Of a stretch of DNA of 56,321 nt, positions 36,492 to 45,323 are shown piece after piece. Position numbers and translations under genes: made by a program. Position 1 is the first letter of the stretch. Every line of letters begins with the position of its first letter. The stretch comes from Nostoc sp. S4. Its GTDB lineage: Bacteria; Cyanobacteriota; Cyanobacteriia; Cyanobacteriales; Nostocaceae. The notes beneath the pieces were generated by a model. It did no database searches. It saw only the letters and a list, made by a program, of their open reading frames with translations, and had not been told where the DNA came from. The stretch spans positions 1-56,321 of the forward strand of contig JAQYWR010000051.1 of the NCBI GenBank assembly GCA_029379225.1. Reading direction: 5' to 3'.

Positions 36492-37265
36492 TCTAAGTTA
36501 AACAGTCAATATTTGTCAGTTATCAAGTTCTTTACTGTTCAGTGAAAAATTAGCAAGTAAAAACTTTCATTTTTTAGTAATCTTATGCATTTAGTAACAA
36601 ACTCGAGCGTGATATTAAACTATGTATAATAAAACTTGATGTTTTGAAAAGCTACGTATCTCTGAATTCTTAAATAAAATAAGTGTCAATATTCACTTTT
36701 TACAATACTTTATAAATAGTTGAGCTTATACATCTATCCAAAAGTTGATTTATTTTAAAAATATTTATGTCTTAATCAATCAGTTAATTTTTTAATTAAA
36801 TTTTTGTAGCCAAACAATGATTTATTCAGCAAGTAAAATTAGCCACTAGCAACTATATCTAAGGAATGAAAAATCCTAATAAACAACATATGCATTACAA
36901 ACTAAACACATATTTGGAAATGCTGAGTAACAGCCAGAACAGAAAAATGCTTATCCCTTATCATCTTCTAACTATTTTAGGCAATTTTTTGCTAGTAATT
37001 TATAAATCCAAATGTTGCATATGGATTGCAATTGAGTATCAGTTAGTTTATCGTATGTAATTAAATAATGAAATTCAATACTGTTTGTTAAGGAAAGTGG
37101 AAAGATACTGAAGTAGGAAGAATTCAAATATAAATTACTCTGATTACTTGCTCGTTTCATACATTCCTAACTGCACAGTATTACAATGCAATTTATGTGA
37201 TGACCCGTATTGTACGAAGCTTTCTGCATAATTGAACTGTCATGAAAATATAAGGGCTTGCTGGC
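36492..37265. promoter_or_regulatory. AT-rich divergent promoter region
   Basis: About 0.77 kb between the minus-strand gene at 36491 and the plus-strand regulator-like gene at 37266. It is strongly AT-rich. Two ORFs of 60-64 codons on opposite strands (36866-37060 and 36972-37160) overlap each other and have no support. It presumably contains the divergent promoters for both arms of the locus; no specific box is called. Confidence 0.45.
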
Positions 37266-37589
37266 ATGAGACTATCTGAGCTAGATCCACTCATACCGCT
37301 AACAGAGTTAAGAGAAGAACTCCTAAAGTTACCAAAAGGCTACTCGTTTTATGAAGAAGAACTGGTAGATTTTTTATCCCGACGAAGATGGCCAGAAAGC
37401 AATCGCCGCATCGATCGAACAACTTTCTGGCGGTGGAGAAATGATAATGGAATTGAGCATCAAAAAGTATTTAGCAGATTGGATGTCTTGAAACTCTGCC
37501 AAATTTGCGACCACTATCGGATAGATGGAACTCGCAATGAGTACTTGGCGATCGTTAAAAGTAAAAAAGAGGCAGTGGTAAACAAATAA
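37266..37589 (+). CDS. Small putative DNA-binding protein
   Basis: A 107-residue basic protein starting ATGAGACTATCTGAG. RRIDRTTFWRWRNDNGI followed by KVFSRLDVLKLCQICDHY looks like a MerR- or excisionase-type winged-helix pattern, where an aromatic/Arg helix inserts into DNA. I cannot assign a named family. It is the first plus-strand gene after the divergent region and precedes devB by about 260 bases of repeat-like DNA, which makes it a candidate regulator of the lipid locus and of the dev-type exporter. That role is inference from location. Confidence 0.6.
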   Translation: MRLSELDPLIPLTELREELLKLPKGYSFYEEELVDFLSRRRWPESNRRIDRTTFWRWRNDNGIEHQKVFSRLDVLKLCQICDHYRIDGTRNEYLAIVKSKKEAVVNK

Positions 37590-37659
37590 AAATAGCCCTG
37601 TCTAAATGCATACTCCTTTTGCGCCCGAAGATTACTGTTTAAGGAGCAAGGAAGCATCC

Positions 37660-37792
37660 CACTTTTTCGTATGTCATTGTGAGCAAAACGAAAGCAAAGT
37701 AATTACAAAATCTTCCAACCAAGAGCGAGTCAATACGATTGCTTTGTCATTCCTCCTCTCTACGAGACGCGCAAGGGACGCAATGACAGTTA
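37660..37792. repeat. Dispersed GTCATTG/CAATGAC repeat
   Basis: GTCATTGTG (37673-37681) and CGCAATGAC (37779-37787) face each other around GAGCAAAACGAAAGCAAAG, GATTGCTTTGTC and GAGACGCGCAAGGGACGC. This is a common cyanobacterial intergenic element. The overlapping 81-codon frame (37606-37851) is a by-product and not a gene. Confidence 0.6.
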
Positions 37793-37853
37793 TTCTCTCA
37801 TTGAAAAATAAAAACTGGGATGCACCCTTATTCATTAATTTGAAAAGATAATT

Positions 37854-39056
37854 ATGATACCAAAACAGAAACAGTCATTTATAAAACCATTTATCAAACC
37901 TGTAGGTTGGTCGTCAGTCATGTTGGCAACTACTATGGCTGTAGCTACTGGTGCATCACTTTACACCTTTTTACAATTTCACTTGTCTTCTAAAATTGAG
38001 CCTGTAGCTACTCCAAATACTTCTTTGAGAATAACTGCTGTTTCTGCTTTGGGACGTTTAGAACCTCAAGGAGAAGTTATTCGTCTATCCGCCCCTGACT
38101 CCCAATCGGGTATTCGAGTTACAAAACTCTTGGTAAATAAAGGAGATAAAGTGCGACAAGGGCAAGTAGTTGCAACTCTTGATACTTACTATCCTCGTCT
38201 AGCAGCCTTGAAAAAAGCCCAACAACAAGTCTTAGTTGCCCAAGCTAGTCTCAACCAGGTAAAAGCTGGAGCAAAAGCCGGAGATATCTCTGCACAACAA
38301 GCAACCATTGCCCGTCTACAAGCTGAGTTGGAGGGAGAAACTTCTGCACAACAAGCAACGATCGCTCGCTTACAGGCAGAGTGGCGTAATGCCGAAAGCG
38401 AAAATCAGCGATATCAGCAGTTATATAAAGACGGTGCAATTTCCGCTTCCGACGCAGATACTAAACGTTTGCGAGTTGATACTGTTAACCAACAGATCAA
38501 TGAAGCTAAAGCTTCTCTCAAGCGCACTATCGAAACTCTGCAAAAGCAGTTAACTGAAGGCAAAGCCAGACTCAAGAGTATTGCTGAGGTTCGTCCCACG
38601 GATATAGCAGCAGCACAAGCTGATGTTGACAGTGCGATCGCCTCAGTTAAACAGGCTCAGGCAGAATTCGATTTAAGTACAGTGCGATCGCCTATAACTG
38701 GGCAAATCATGAAAATTAATACTTGGCCGGGAGAAATTATCGGCACTACGGGAATAGCTGATTTAGGTCGCACACAACAAATGTATGTCGTTGCAGAAGT
38801 CTATGAAACTGATATTCAAAAAGTACATCTAGGTCAGTCGGCGATTATTACTAGCGATGCTTTTCCAGGAAAATTGCGAGGAAAAGTTACAGATATTGGT
38901 TTACAAATTGGCAAACAAAATATTTTTAATAACACTATTCAAGCAGATACAGACAATAAAATAGTTGATGTCAAAATTCGTATTGATAACCCAGTAGATA
39001 ATCAAAAAGTTACTGGATTTACTGATTTACAAGTAGAAGTGATGATTTATATTTGA
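37854..39056 (+). CDS. devB: DevB-like membrane-fusion protein (HlyD family)
   Basis: A 400-residue periplasmic adaptor. One N-terminal membrane helix (about 18-42) is followed by a biotinyl-lipoyl/beta-barrel half (ALGRLEPQGEVIRLSAP, VNKGDKVRQGQVVATLD), a long coiled coil (about 120-260), the returning lipoyl half (STVRSPITGQIMKIN) and a beta barrel. The coiled coil has a near-identical internal duplication of SAQQATIARLQAE. In Anabaena DevB joins the DevC/DevA inner-membrane pump to the TolC-like HgdD to export heterocyst glycolipids; this one probably does the same for a related lipid. It is the first gene of a B-C-A set on the plus strand; DevB-type adaptors also serve other cargo. Confidence 0.88.
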   Translation: MIPKQKQSFIKPFIKPVGWSSVMLATTMAVATGASLYTFLQFHLSSKIEPVATPNTSLRITAVSALGRLEPQGEVIRLSAPDSQSGIRVTKLLVNKGDKVRQGQVVATLDTYYPRLAALKKAQQQVLVAQASLNQVKAGAKAGDISAQQATIARLQAELEGETSAQQATIARLQAEWRNAESENQRYQQLYKDGAISASDADTKRLRVDTVNQQINEAKASLKRTIETLQKQLTEGKARLKSIAEVRPTDIAAAQADVDSAIASVKQAQAEFDLSTVRSPITGQIMKINTWPGEIIGTTGIADLGRTQQMYVVAEVYETDIQKVHLGQSAIITSDAFPGKLRGKVTDIGLQIGKQNIFNNTIQADTDNKIVDVKIRIDNPVDNQKVTGFTDLQVEVMIYI

Positions 39057-39327
39057 TGTAAAAATTCAGGATTTAGTAGATTTTAATACTCAATTTTAAT
39101 ATTAAATAATAAAATTAATTATAATATATTTTATTTTTCAAATATTAGCTAGATTGTGACTGTTTATTTCTAAATTATTAACATAATTTGCTAGTTATCT
39201 GAATTACAATTGTGAATTTGGTTGGAGCATATGAGAAAGTAGAAGGTAGAGGAAAAATAATAACTTTTAACTCAGCACTACCAATCGCAACAAGTATTGA
39301 CTAATTTGTATCGTTGAGGTTTACGAA

Positions 39328-40500
39328 ATGATTCTCAATATACCTCTAGCTTGGCTACAACTAGCCCGACAAAAAATTCGCTTTCTTGTAGCTTTGGCTG
39401 GGATTGCTTTTGTAGCAGTTCTCATGTTTATGCAAATTGGTTTCCAAGATGCTCTCTATGACAGTGCTACACAGCTACATAAGAATTTAGAAGGAGACTT
39501 ATTCTTAATCAGTGCCCAATATAAATCTCTAACATCCAATCAAAGCTTTGAGCGTTCGTATTTATACCAATTACTAAGTTTTCCCAGTATAGAATCAGTT
39601 AGCCCTTTATATGTGCAATTTGCCAAATTTAAAAATCCAACTAATGGTTTAAAATATCCACTATATGTACTTGGTTTTGACCCAGTTAAATCAGTTTTTA
39701 AATTAGCAAATATTCAGGAAAATCTTAATATAATTAGAATTCCTAACATTGTTTTATTTGACCGCGATTCTCGACCAGAGTTTGGAGCGATCGCTAAGAA
39801 TTTTGAGCAAGGAAAAACTGTAAAAGTGGAAATATACAGTTATTCTGGATTTGTTGGTTACAAGGTGAAAGTTGGTGGTTTATTTAAACTAGGCCCTTCC
39901 TTTGGAGTTGATGGAAATTTAATTGTTAGTTATTCAACATTTCTGAGGATATTTCAAGATCGTTCGGTACAAAAGATAGATATAGGATTAATTAAGCTCA
40001 AACCTAATGCTAATCCGGAAAAAGTTTTAGTAGATTTATCAATTAACTTACCCAAAGATGTCAAACTTATTACTAAAAAAGACTTTATTGCTCTTGAAAA
40101 AAACTATTGGTCTCTCAGAACACCTATTGGTTTTGTATTTAATTTGATGGTGTTAATGGGTTTTGTTGTTGGTGTAATCGTTGTCTATCAAATTCTTTAT
40201 AGTAATATTTCAACTCATTTAACTGAATATGCGACCTTAAAAGCAATGGGATTCAAAAATAAATACCTACTAAGTGTAGTTTTTCAACAAGCTTTAATTT
40301 TAGCTTCATTAGGTTATGTTCCGGGTTTTATTATATCTATAGGTCTTTATAATATTTCCAAAAATGCCACAAAATTACCAGTAATCATGAGTAGTGATAA
40401 AGCAATAATAGTATTAATATCAGCTACATTAATGTGCTTGACTTCTGCTTTTCTATCTACAAATAAACTTAGAAAAGTAGATCCAGCAGATATTTTCTAA
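39328..40500 (+). CDS. devC: DevC-like ABC permease (FtsX/MacB fold)
   Basis: A 390-residue permease with the MacB/FtsX topology: one N-terminal helix (LVALAGIAFVAVLMFMQIGF), a large extracytoplasmic domain (about 50-265), then three C-terminal helices (FNLMVLMGFVVGVIVVYQIL, VVFQQALILASLGYVPGFI, AIIVLISATLMCLTSAF) and a VDPADIF tail. GAGG lies nine bases before the ATG. It follows devB after 271 bases of AT-rich DNA and precedes devA by 18 bases. It forms the membrane core of the DevBCA-type exporter, working with the ATPase next to it. Confidence 0.9.
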   Translation: MILNIPLAWLQLARQKIRFLVALAGIAFVAVLMFMQIGFQDALYDSATQLHKNLEGDLFLISAQYKSLTSNQSFERSYLYQLLSFPSIESVSPLYVQFAKFKNPTNGLKYPLYVLGFDPVKSVFKLANIQENLNIIRIPNIVLFDRDSRPEFGAIAKNFEQGKTVKVEIYSYSGFVGYKVKVGGLFKLGPSFGVDGNLIVSYSTFLRIFQDRSVQKIDIGLIKLKPNANPEKVLVDLSINLPKDVKLITKKDFIALEKNYWSLRTPIGFVFNLMVLMGFVVGVIVVYQILYSNISTHLTEYATLKAMGFKNKYLLSVVFQQALILASLGYVPGFIISIGLYNISKNATKLPVIMSSDKAIIVLISATLMCLTSAFLSTNKLRKVDPADIF

Positions 40501-40518
40501 ATTAGATATTATAAACAA

Positions 40519-41208
40519 ATGAACACAAGATATATTGTTAGCGTTACAAACCTCAATCACTATTTCGGTGAAAAAAAAAATCGCACCCAAATCTTATTTG
40601 ATATTAATTTTCAGATAAAATTTGGAGAAATTGTAATTATGACTGGGCCATCAGGTTCAGGAAAAACAACTTTACTAACTTTAATTGGTGGACTACGCTC
40701 TGTCCAAGAGGGAAGTCTAAAGTTTCTAGGGCATGAACTTTTGGGAGCTAATAATCAGCAACTAGTTAAAGTACGTCGTCATATTGGCTATATTTTCCAA
40801 GCTCATAACCTGTTAGATTTTTTAACAGCTAGACAAAATGTTCAAATGTCGCTTGAATTACACAAAAATATTCCTGAATGGGAAGCTCAAAGTAAATCAG
40901 AAGTTATGCTCAATGCCGTTAAACTACAAAATAGAGTTAATTACTATCCATCCGATCTCTCAGGAGGACAAAAACAACGGGTAGCCATTGCGCGTGCTTT
41001 AGTAAGTCATCCTAAATTAGTTTTAGCTGATGAACCGACAGCGGCTTTAGACAGTAAAACAGGGCGAGATGTTGTCACCCTAATGCAAGAACTAGCAAAG
41101 GAACAGAATTGTGCCATTTTAATGGTTACTCACGATAACAGAATTTTAGATATTGCCGATCGCATAATTCACATGGAAGATGGTTATTTTGTCAAAGAAG
41201 TTTGCTAA
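40519..41208 (+). CDS. devA: DevA-like ABC ATPase (LolD/MacB type)
   Basis: A 229-residue ATPase: Walker A GPSGSGKTTLL (about residue 48), Q-loop FQAHNLL, signature LSGGQKQRVAIARAL, Walker B LVLADEPTAALD, H-loop VTHD. This is the LolD/MacB class that drives FtsX-type permeases by mechanotransmission. It is 18 bases behind devC and completes the exporter. A hairpin at about 41241-41265 lies just after the stop codon. DevBCA homologues also handle peptides and proteins, so glycolipid export is a context-based guess here. Confidence 0.92.
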   Translation: MNTRYIVSVTNLNHYFGEKKNRTQILFDINFQIKFGEIVIMTGPSGSGKTTLLTLIGGLRSVQEGSLKFLGHELLGANNQQLVKVRRHIGYIFQAHNLLDFLTARQNVQMSLELHKNIPEWEAQSKSEVMLNAVKLQNRVNYYPSDLSGGQKQRVAIARALVSHPKLVLADEPTAALDSKTGRDVVTLMQELAKEQNCAILMVTHDNRILDIADRIIHMEDGYFVKEVC

Positions 41209-41240
41209 TAGCCTAATTCTAAGAGAATTGGACAACAATA

Positions 41241-41265
41241 TTCCCGATTTCTTCAAGAAGTCGGG
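41241..41265 (+). terminator. Hairpin after devA
   Basis: TCCCGATTTCTT against AAGAAGTCGGGA with a single G-T mismatch, followed by TTTT. It lies 30 bases after the devA stop and is a good intrinsic terminator. It is a fourth member of the CCCGA-TT hairpin family in this window. Confidence 0.75.
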
Positions 41266-41503
41266 ATTTTAAGGTATTACCATATATCCTTGGTTATAAC
41301 CTAAACGACAATAAAAATATACCTTGAGTCTTAAGTAAGACACCCCTAGAGTATGAAGTTATAAGTTCTCAGGTGAAAGAAGATATAGATGTCATAATGG
41401 TAAACTTCTAACAATTAGCAGTGTTATACTGTTTTTAGTTTTTCCTCATTTATAAGAATAATTTCATAATTTATCATTTTAACTACAATCATTTCAAGAT
41501 TTT

Positions 41504-41692
41504 ATGGTACAAGATTTAATTTTTTGTCTACAAGAAGCAATTTTACACTTTGTGTTTAATAAGTCTTCAACACATAAAGATGTTTCTGAATGTTATATAA
41601 ATCCTCCTTGTGGATGTACCAATCCAGGGCGAAACCTTCAATGTGAAGATTGTGTCTATCTTGAGGCTTGCTTATCTAATTTTAAGCGATAA
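41504..41692 (+). CDS. Cys-rich 62-residue protein
   Basis: A 62-residue protein with six Cys in its C-terminal half: CYINPPCGCTNPGRNL, CEDC, and EAC. The pattern could bind zinc or an iron-sulfur cluster, or form a small DNA-binding domain. No family is recognised. The initiating ATG is preceded by TTTCAAGATTTT, without a strong ribosome-binding site. Cys spacing this regular is unlikely by chance, so a real gene is more likely than not. Confidence 0.5.
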   Translation: MVQDLIFCLQEAILHFVFNKSSTHKDVSECYINPPCGCTNPGRNLQCEDCVYLEACLSNFKR

Positions 41693-42386
41693 GTAGTTCA
41701 ACTTAGTTAAATGTAAGATGTTATTACGAGTAAAACGGAGTGTAGACGCGAACGCGAGTGCGTCTCTTAGAGAAGCGGCTTCCCGTACCTCTATGGGGAA
41801 GCAAGTTAGGCGTAGCGTCTCGAACACAAAGGTAGCGAAGCAATCACAAAGATTCTATCTTAATATTTTTGAGTTTTGACCTACTTACATATATCCAAAA
41901 ATTGTCAAACTCAAAAGAACAAATTAAACAAAAATTTAATTCTTTTGGTATAAATGGTTTTATTCTTAATGATAGAAGTTTGGCATAACAGAAGCATGTA
42001 TTCTATTTAATAGCCAACTCGGCGAGTAGGCGATCGCTCGTGTAAACTCAAAAGTACGGAAGTTTCAAGACAAGAATTGTGTTATCTTGATGCCATTGTA
42101 TAAACAATTAAGTCCAGAAAAAAGTATGATTGATTTTTCTTCAAAAATAACATGCATACAATTGGAACTATAGTTTTTTGTAAAATGGCATTAAAAAATT
42201 ACAAAATTATTTTGAATTTCATTTACACGACCAATCAAATGCTTTTTAGCATTTAAAAATTAAGTGAGAGACTCGTGAATCTGTATTGTCAAAATCTACT
42301 TTATAAAGTAGCAAATATAACTAGACAATAGCAGTTTTAAAAATCAACAAACCACTGCAATCTAAAACATACAAGGAACCATTATC
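41693..42386. other. Intergenic region with a repeat and an untranslated leader
   Basis: About 0.7 kb without a supported gene. It contains an inverted copy of the 17.4 kb repeat (41778-41822), a second GCGATCGC site, and an AT-rich stretch upstream of the Gly/Thr-rich gene. The AAGGAA before ATG 42387 serves that gene. Confidence 0.55.
41778..41822 (-). repeat. Dispersed hairpin repeat, copy 2 (inverted)
   Basis: GCTTCCCGTA...TATGGGGAAGC hairpin followed by GCGTAGCGTCTCG, the reverse complement of the 17.4 kb copy with several substitutions. One strand mismatch in the stem. Confidence 0.7.
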
Positions 42387-43208
42387 ATGAGACCTATTGA
42401 TTTATCTAAAGCTGTTTTGGCTAGTATTTTTGTCATCACTTTCGCTTCTGCATCCTTACCTATCTCTGTTTCTGCACAATCTGGAAGCTCTGGCAGTGGT
42501 AGTAGCTCAGGAAGTAGTTCCGGTACAGGCACAAGTGGCACGAGTGGAACAGGCACAAGTGGTACAAGTGGAACAGGCACAAGTGGTACAACTGGTACTG
42601 GTACGAGTGGAACAGGCACAAGCGGCACGAGTGGAACAGGCACAAGTGGTACAACTGGTACTGGTACGAGTGGAATAGGCACAAGTGGTACAACCGGTAC
42701 TGGGACTGGCACAACTGGAACAGGTACAACCGACACCGGGACTGGCACTGGTACGAGTGGAACGGGCACAACTGGCACTGGCACAACTGGAACAGGTACA
42801 ACCGGCACTGGCACTGGTACAACTGGGACAGGCACTGGCAGTACTGGTACTGGTAGTGGGACAACTACAGATAGCACAGGTGGTGGTGGCACTACAGGTA
42901 CTGATAGTACAGGTACAACTGGAACAGGCACTGGTACTACAGGTACCGGAACGAATACAGATGGCACAGGTGGTGGTACTACAGGTAGTGATAGTACTGG
43001 CACTGGTGCAACTACAGATAGCACTGGCACTACAGGTACTAACAGAAATGCACCTGTTACGGTTTACCAACAAAGTAGCGATCGCGGTTTCGATTGGGGT
43101 TGGCTAGGTTTGTTTGGTCTAGCTGGTTTAGCAGGTTTAGCTCGTAATCGGGATAAAGTCAAAACTTATAGCGATCCTAATGAAGTAACAGGTTCTCGCT
43201 TGAAATAA
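42387..43208 (+). CDS. Gly/Thr/Ser-repeat surface protein with WGxxGxxG C-terminus
   Basis: A 273-residue secreted protein. It has a signal peptide (residues 1-30, ending SVSAQ), about 190 residues of GTGTSGT/GTTGTGT low-complexity repeat encoded by imperfect 18-base units, and a C-terminus DWGWLGLFGLAGLAGLARNRDK. The latter matches the WGxxGxxG-CTERM type tail: Trp-Gly, a short hydrophobic helix and a basic end, presumably sorted or anchored in the membrane. The repeat is extended and flexible, like a glycosylated stalk. The antisense frames of up to 222 codons here are shadows of the repeat. Confidence 0.85.
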   Translation: MRPIDLSKAVLASIFVITFASASLPISVSAQSGSSGSGSSSGSSSGTGTSGTSGTGTSGTSGTGTSGTTGTGTSGTGTSGTSGTGTSGTTGTGTSGIGTSGTTGTGTGTTGTGTTDTGTGTGTSGTGTTGTGTTGTGTTGTGTGTTGTGTGSTGTGSGTTTDSTGGGGTTGTDSTGTTGTGTGTTGTGTNTDGTGGGTTGSDSTGTGATTDSTGTTGTNRNAPVTVYQQSSDRGFDWGWLGLFGLAGLAGLARNRDKVKTYSDPNEVTGSRLK

Positions 43209-43438
43209 CTTAATCGGCTTGTCATCCCTGAAGTTTTACTCTCAGGAAGTCAAAAGCTATTGAATCATTTGTTTGTCATTGGTCATTAGTTGATTTATAT
43301 TTATAAACGACTAATGACTAATTAGACTAAGTAGTTCGTTAGTTCGGTTAAAAGATTTGAAGAACCTGTAATAGTGTAGCCTCACCTGATGAGTCTTAAC
43401 CAGAGAATATCTAACTTGGACGCAGATTAGTTTATAAC

Positions 43439-44209
43439 TTAAAGCAAACTAGCAGAATTTATATCCAAAAATAACGTTGCTTGGGGTTGTTGACGGAGAA
43501 TAGAAGCGGGACACTCTGTGGTTATAGCTCCTTGCAACATTTCTTTTACCACATTTGCTTTGCGTCTTTCTGGAGCTAGACAAATAATTTTTTTAGCAGA
43601 ACAAATCGTCGTAATTGTAACAGTAAAAGCGTATTCTGGCACAGTTTCAATATTCGGAAAGTGACCTGTATTTACTTGTTGCTGGCGGTTGGCTTTATCC
43701 AGTTTAACTAGTTTTACGCTATAAGGATCTTGAAAATTTGCTACTGTCGGGTCATTAAAGGCTAAATGTCCATTTTCACCAACACCAAGACAGCACAAGT
43801 CAATTGGTTGGGTTTGCAATAATTTAGTATAGCGATCGCATTCTCTGACTGGTTCCAATGTATCACCTTCTAGATAGTGAAATTCCTGAGGAGCAATCTG
43901 TTTCTCTACATGTTCTCGCAGATAGCGCCGGAAACTAGCAGGATGATCGGCACTAATTCCCAAATATTCATCTAGATGAAATAAGGTAATCCGCGACCAA
44001 TCTATACCACCCAATGCAATCAAAGCATCAAGAAATTTCAGTTGGGAGTTACCTGTTGCTAACAAGACAGCGGCTGTATCCTGTTTGTTGAGAACTTGCT
44101 GTAAATACTTTTGGGTGATTTCTGCAACTGAGAACGCCATTTCGACTTCAGAGTTGTAAATCTGTACTAATAAATCATCAACATGAAAAAAGTTTGTAGC
44201 GGCTAACAT
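43439..44209 (-). CDS. nagB: Glucosamine-6-phosphate deaminase family protein
   Basis: A 256-residue NagB/6-phosphogluconolactonase-type protein. The phosphate site is LLATGNSQLKFLDAL, followed by RITLFHLDEYLGISADHPASF (the catalytic Asp is in LDEY) and LGVGENGHLAFNDP (catalytic His in NGHLAFND). NagB converts glucosamine-6-phosphate to fructose-6-phosphate and ammonia; the LDEY and NGH motifs favour this over 6-phosphogluconolactonase. It is convergent with the Gly/Thr-rich gene. No nagA is visible nearby. Confidence 0.88.
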   Translation of the reverse strand: MLAATNFFHVDDLLVQIYNSEVEMAFSVAEITQKYLQQVLNKQDTAAVLLATGNSQLKFLDALIALGGIDWSRITLFHLDEYLGISADHPASFRRYLREHVEKQIAPQEFHYLEGDTLEPVRECDRYTKLLQTQPIDLCCLGVGENGHLAFNDPTVANFQDPYSVKLVKLDKANRQQQVNTGHFPNIETVPEYAFTVTITTICSAKKIICLAPERRKANVVKEMLQGAITTECPASILRQQPQATLFLDINSASLL

Positions 44210-44614
44210 TTGCTTACACAGAAGGTTATCAATAATGTTGACTGATGACGGTTAATAATTAATGTGAAATTGCATACCCTTTTATGAATGGCATGAGTTT
44301 AAATGCCTTACTTAGTTATAGGAGATAGATTTGAGAATTTAGTAAATTAATTTGTGACTCTTAAGATTTGGTTAAAATGCTGTTTTTAATAGGGAATTGT
44401 TCCACAGTCCCCAATCCTTAGTCTCTAATCCAGCACGGCATAAATAGAGATACCATTCACAATCACGGAAAAGCTGACAACACAAGCTTTTTGATTTTTG
44501 ACTTCCGCCTTGCGGTACTAGTCCCCTGTATTAACAAAACAATCACTAAAGGACGAAAAACAATGTAAACTATGTAAATCAAGTTAACAATTATTTACAT
44601 AATACCAAAAAATC
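44210..44614. other. Intergenic region between divergent genes
   Basis: About 0.4 kb with short GC-rich repeat-like segments near 44400-44450 and 44495-44525 (CTTCCGCCTTGCGGTACTAG). It should hold the promoters for nagB and the plus-strand HAD gene. No ORF or RNA is supported. Confidence 0.4.
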
Positions 44615-45301
44615 ATGCTGGCTGCAATTCTTTTTGACCTAGACGGCACTATTGTCAACAGCGATCCAATACACTACCGAGCTTGGGAAGAAATGCTGTT
44701 AAATTTCAGCATAGAAATGGATGAAACATTTTTTAAATCACGAATTAGTGGGCGGAGAAATCCAGAAATTGTTCAAGATATTCTGCCACAATTATCACTT
44801 GCAGAAGGAGAAAAATTGGCAGATGAAAAAGAGGTACTTTTTCGCAAACTTGCCTTTCATCTACAACCAATGAGTGGATTTTCTGAACTCCTAGCATGGA
44901 CAGAGATACATCAATTAAAACGGGCATTAGTAACTAATGCTCCGAGATTAAATGCAGAATATATGCTAGAAGTTTTGGGTATAAAAGAAGCTTTCCATAC
45001 AATTGTTTTAGCTGAAAATTGTATAGCAGGTAAACCTGACCCCGCACCCTACCAAGTTGCCTTAAATAAGTTGGGGATTCAAGCAGAAGAAGCGATCGCC
45101 TTAGAAGACTCTGTCTCTGGAATTCGGGCTGCGGTGGGCGCAGATATCCGCACTATTGGTATAGCGTCCACCCATAATCCTCAAATTTTACGGGAAATCG
45201 GCGCATTTATGGCAATATCAGATTTTACAGATTTGCAGTTGTGGACACTGCTAAACTCGCTTATCGAGCCAGATTTAACTGCGATCGCTTCTGATTTTTG
45301 A
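44615..45301 (+). CDS. Beta-phosphoglucomutase-like HAD phosphatase
   Basis: A 228-residue HAD subfamily I protein. Motif I is FDLDGTIVNSDPIH (both Asp present), motif II is ALVTNAP, the Lys of motif III lies in AGKPDPAPY and motif IV is ALEDSVSGIRAA. The FDLDGTIVxSDP and KPDPxxY layout is that of beta-phosphoglucomutase and 2-deoxyglucose-6-phosphatase-type enzymes, so a sugar phosphate is the likely substrate. A strong terminator follows at 45324-45350. Confidence 0.88.
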   Translation: MLAAILFDLDGTIVNSDPIHYRAWEEMLLNFSIEMDETFFKSRISGRRNPEIVQDILPQLSLAEGEKLADEKEVLFRKLAFHLQPMSGFSELLAWTEIHQLKRALVTNAPRLNAEYMLEVLGIKEAFHTIVLAENCIAGKPDPAPYQVALNKLGIQAEEAIALEDSVSGIRAAVGADIRTIGIASTHNPQILREIGAFMAISDFTDLQLWTLLNSLIEPDLTAIASDF

Positions 45302-45323
45302 GTCCAAAACTGAGAATTTCGAG

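Noticed and set aside
36866..37160. Two overlapping opposite ORFs of 62-64 codons
   Set aside because: They sit in very AT-rich DNA, overlap each other, and have no ribosome-binding site or recognisable domain.
37606..37851. An 81-codon ORF before devB
   Set aside because: It is contained in a dispersed GTCATTG/CAATGAC intergenic repeat.
42362..43030. A 222-codon Pro/Val-rich ORF on the minus strand
   Set aside because: It is the antisense reading of the GT-rich repeat gene, whose plus-strand frame has a signal peptide, a ribosome-binding site and a WGxxGxxG end.
42490..43050. A CRISPR-like regular repeat
   Set aside because: The repeat is imperfect, in frame and coding; no spacer/repeat alternation or cas genes are present.
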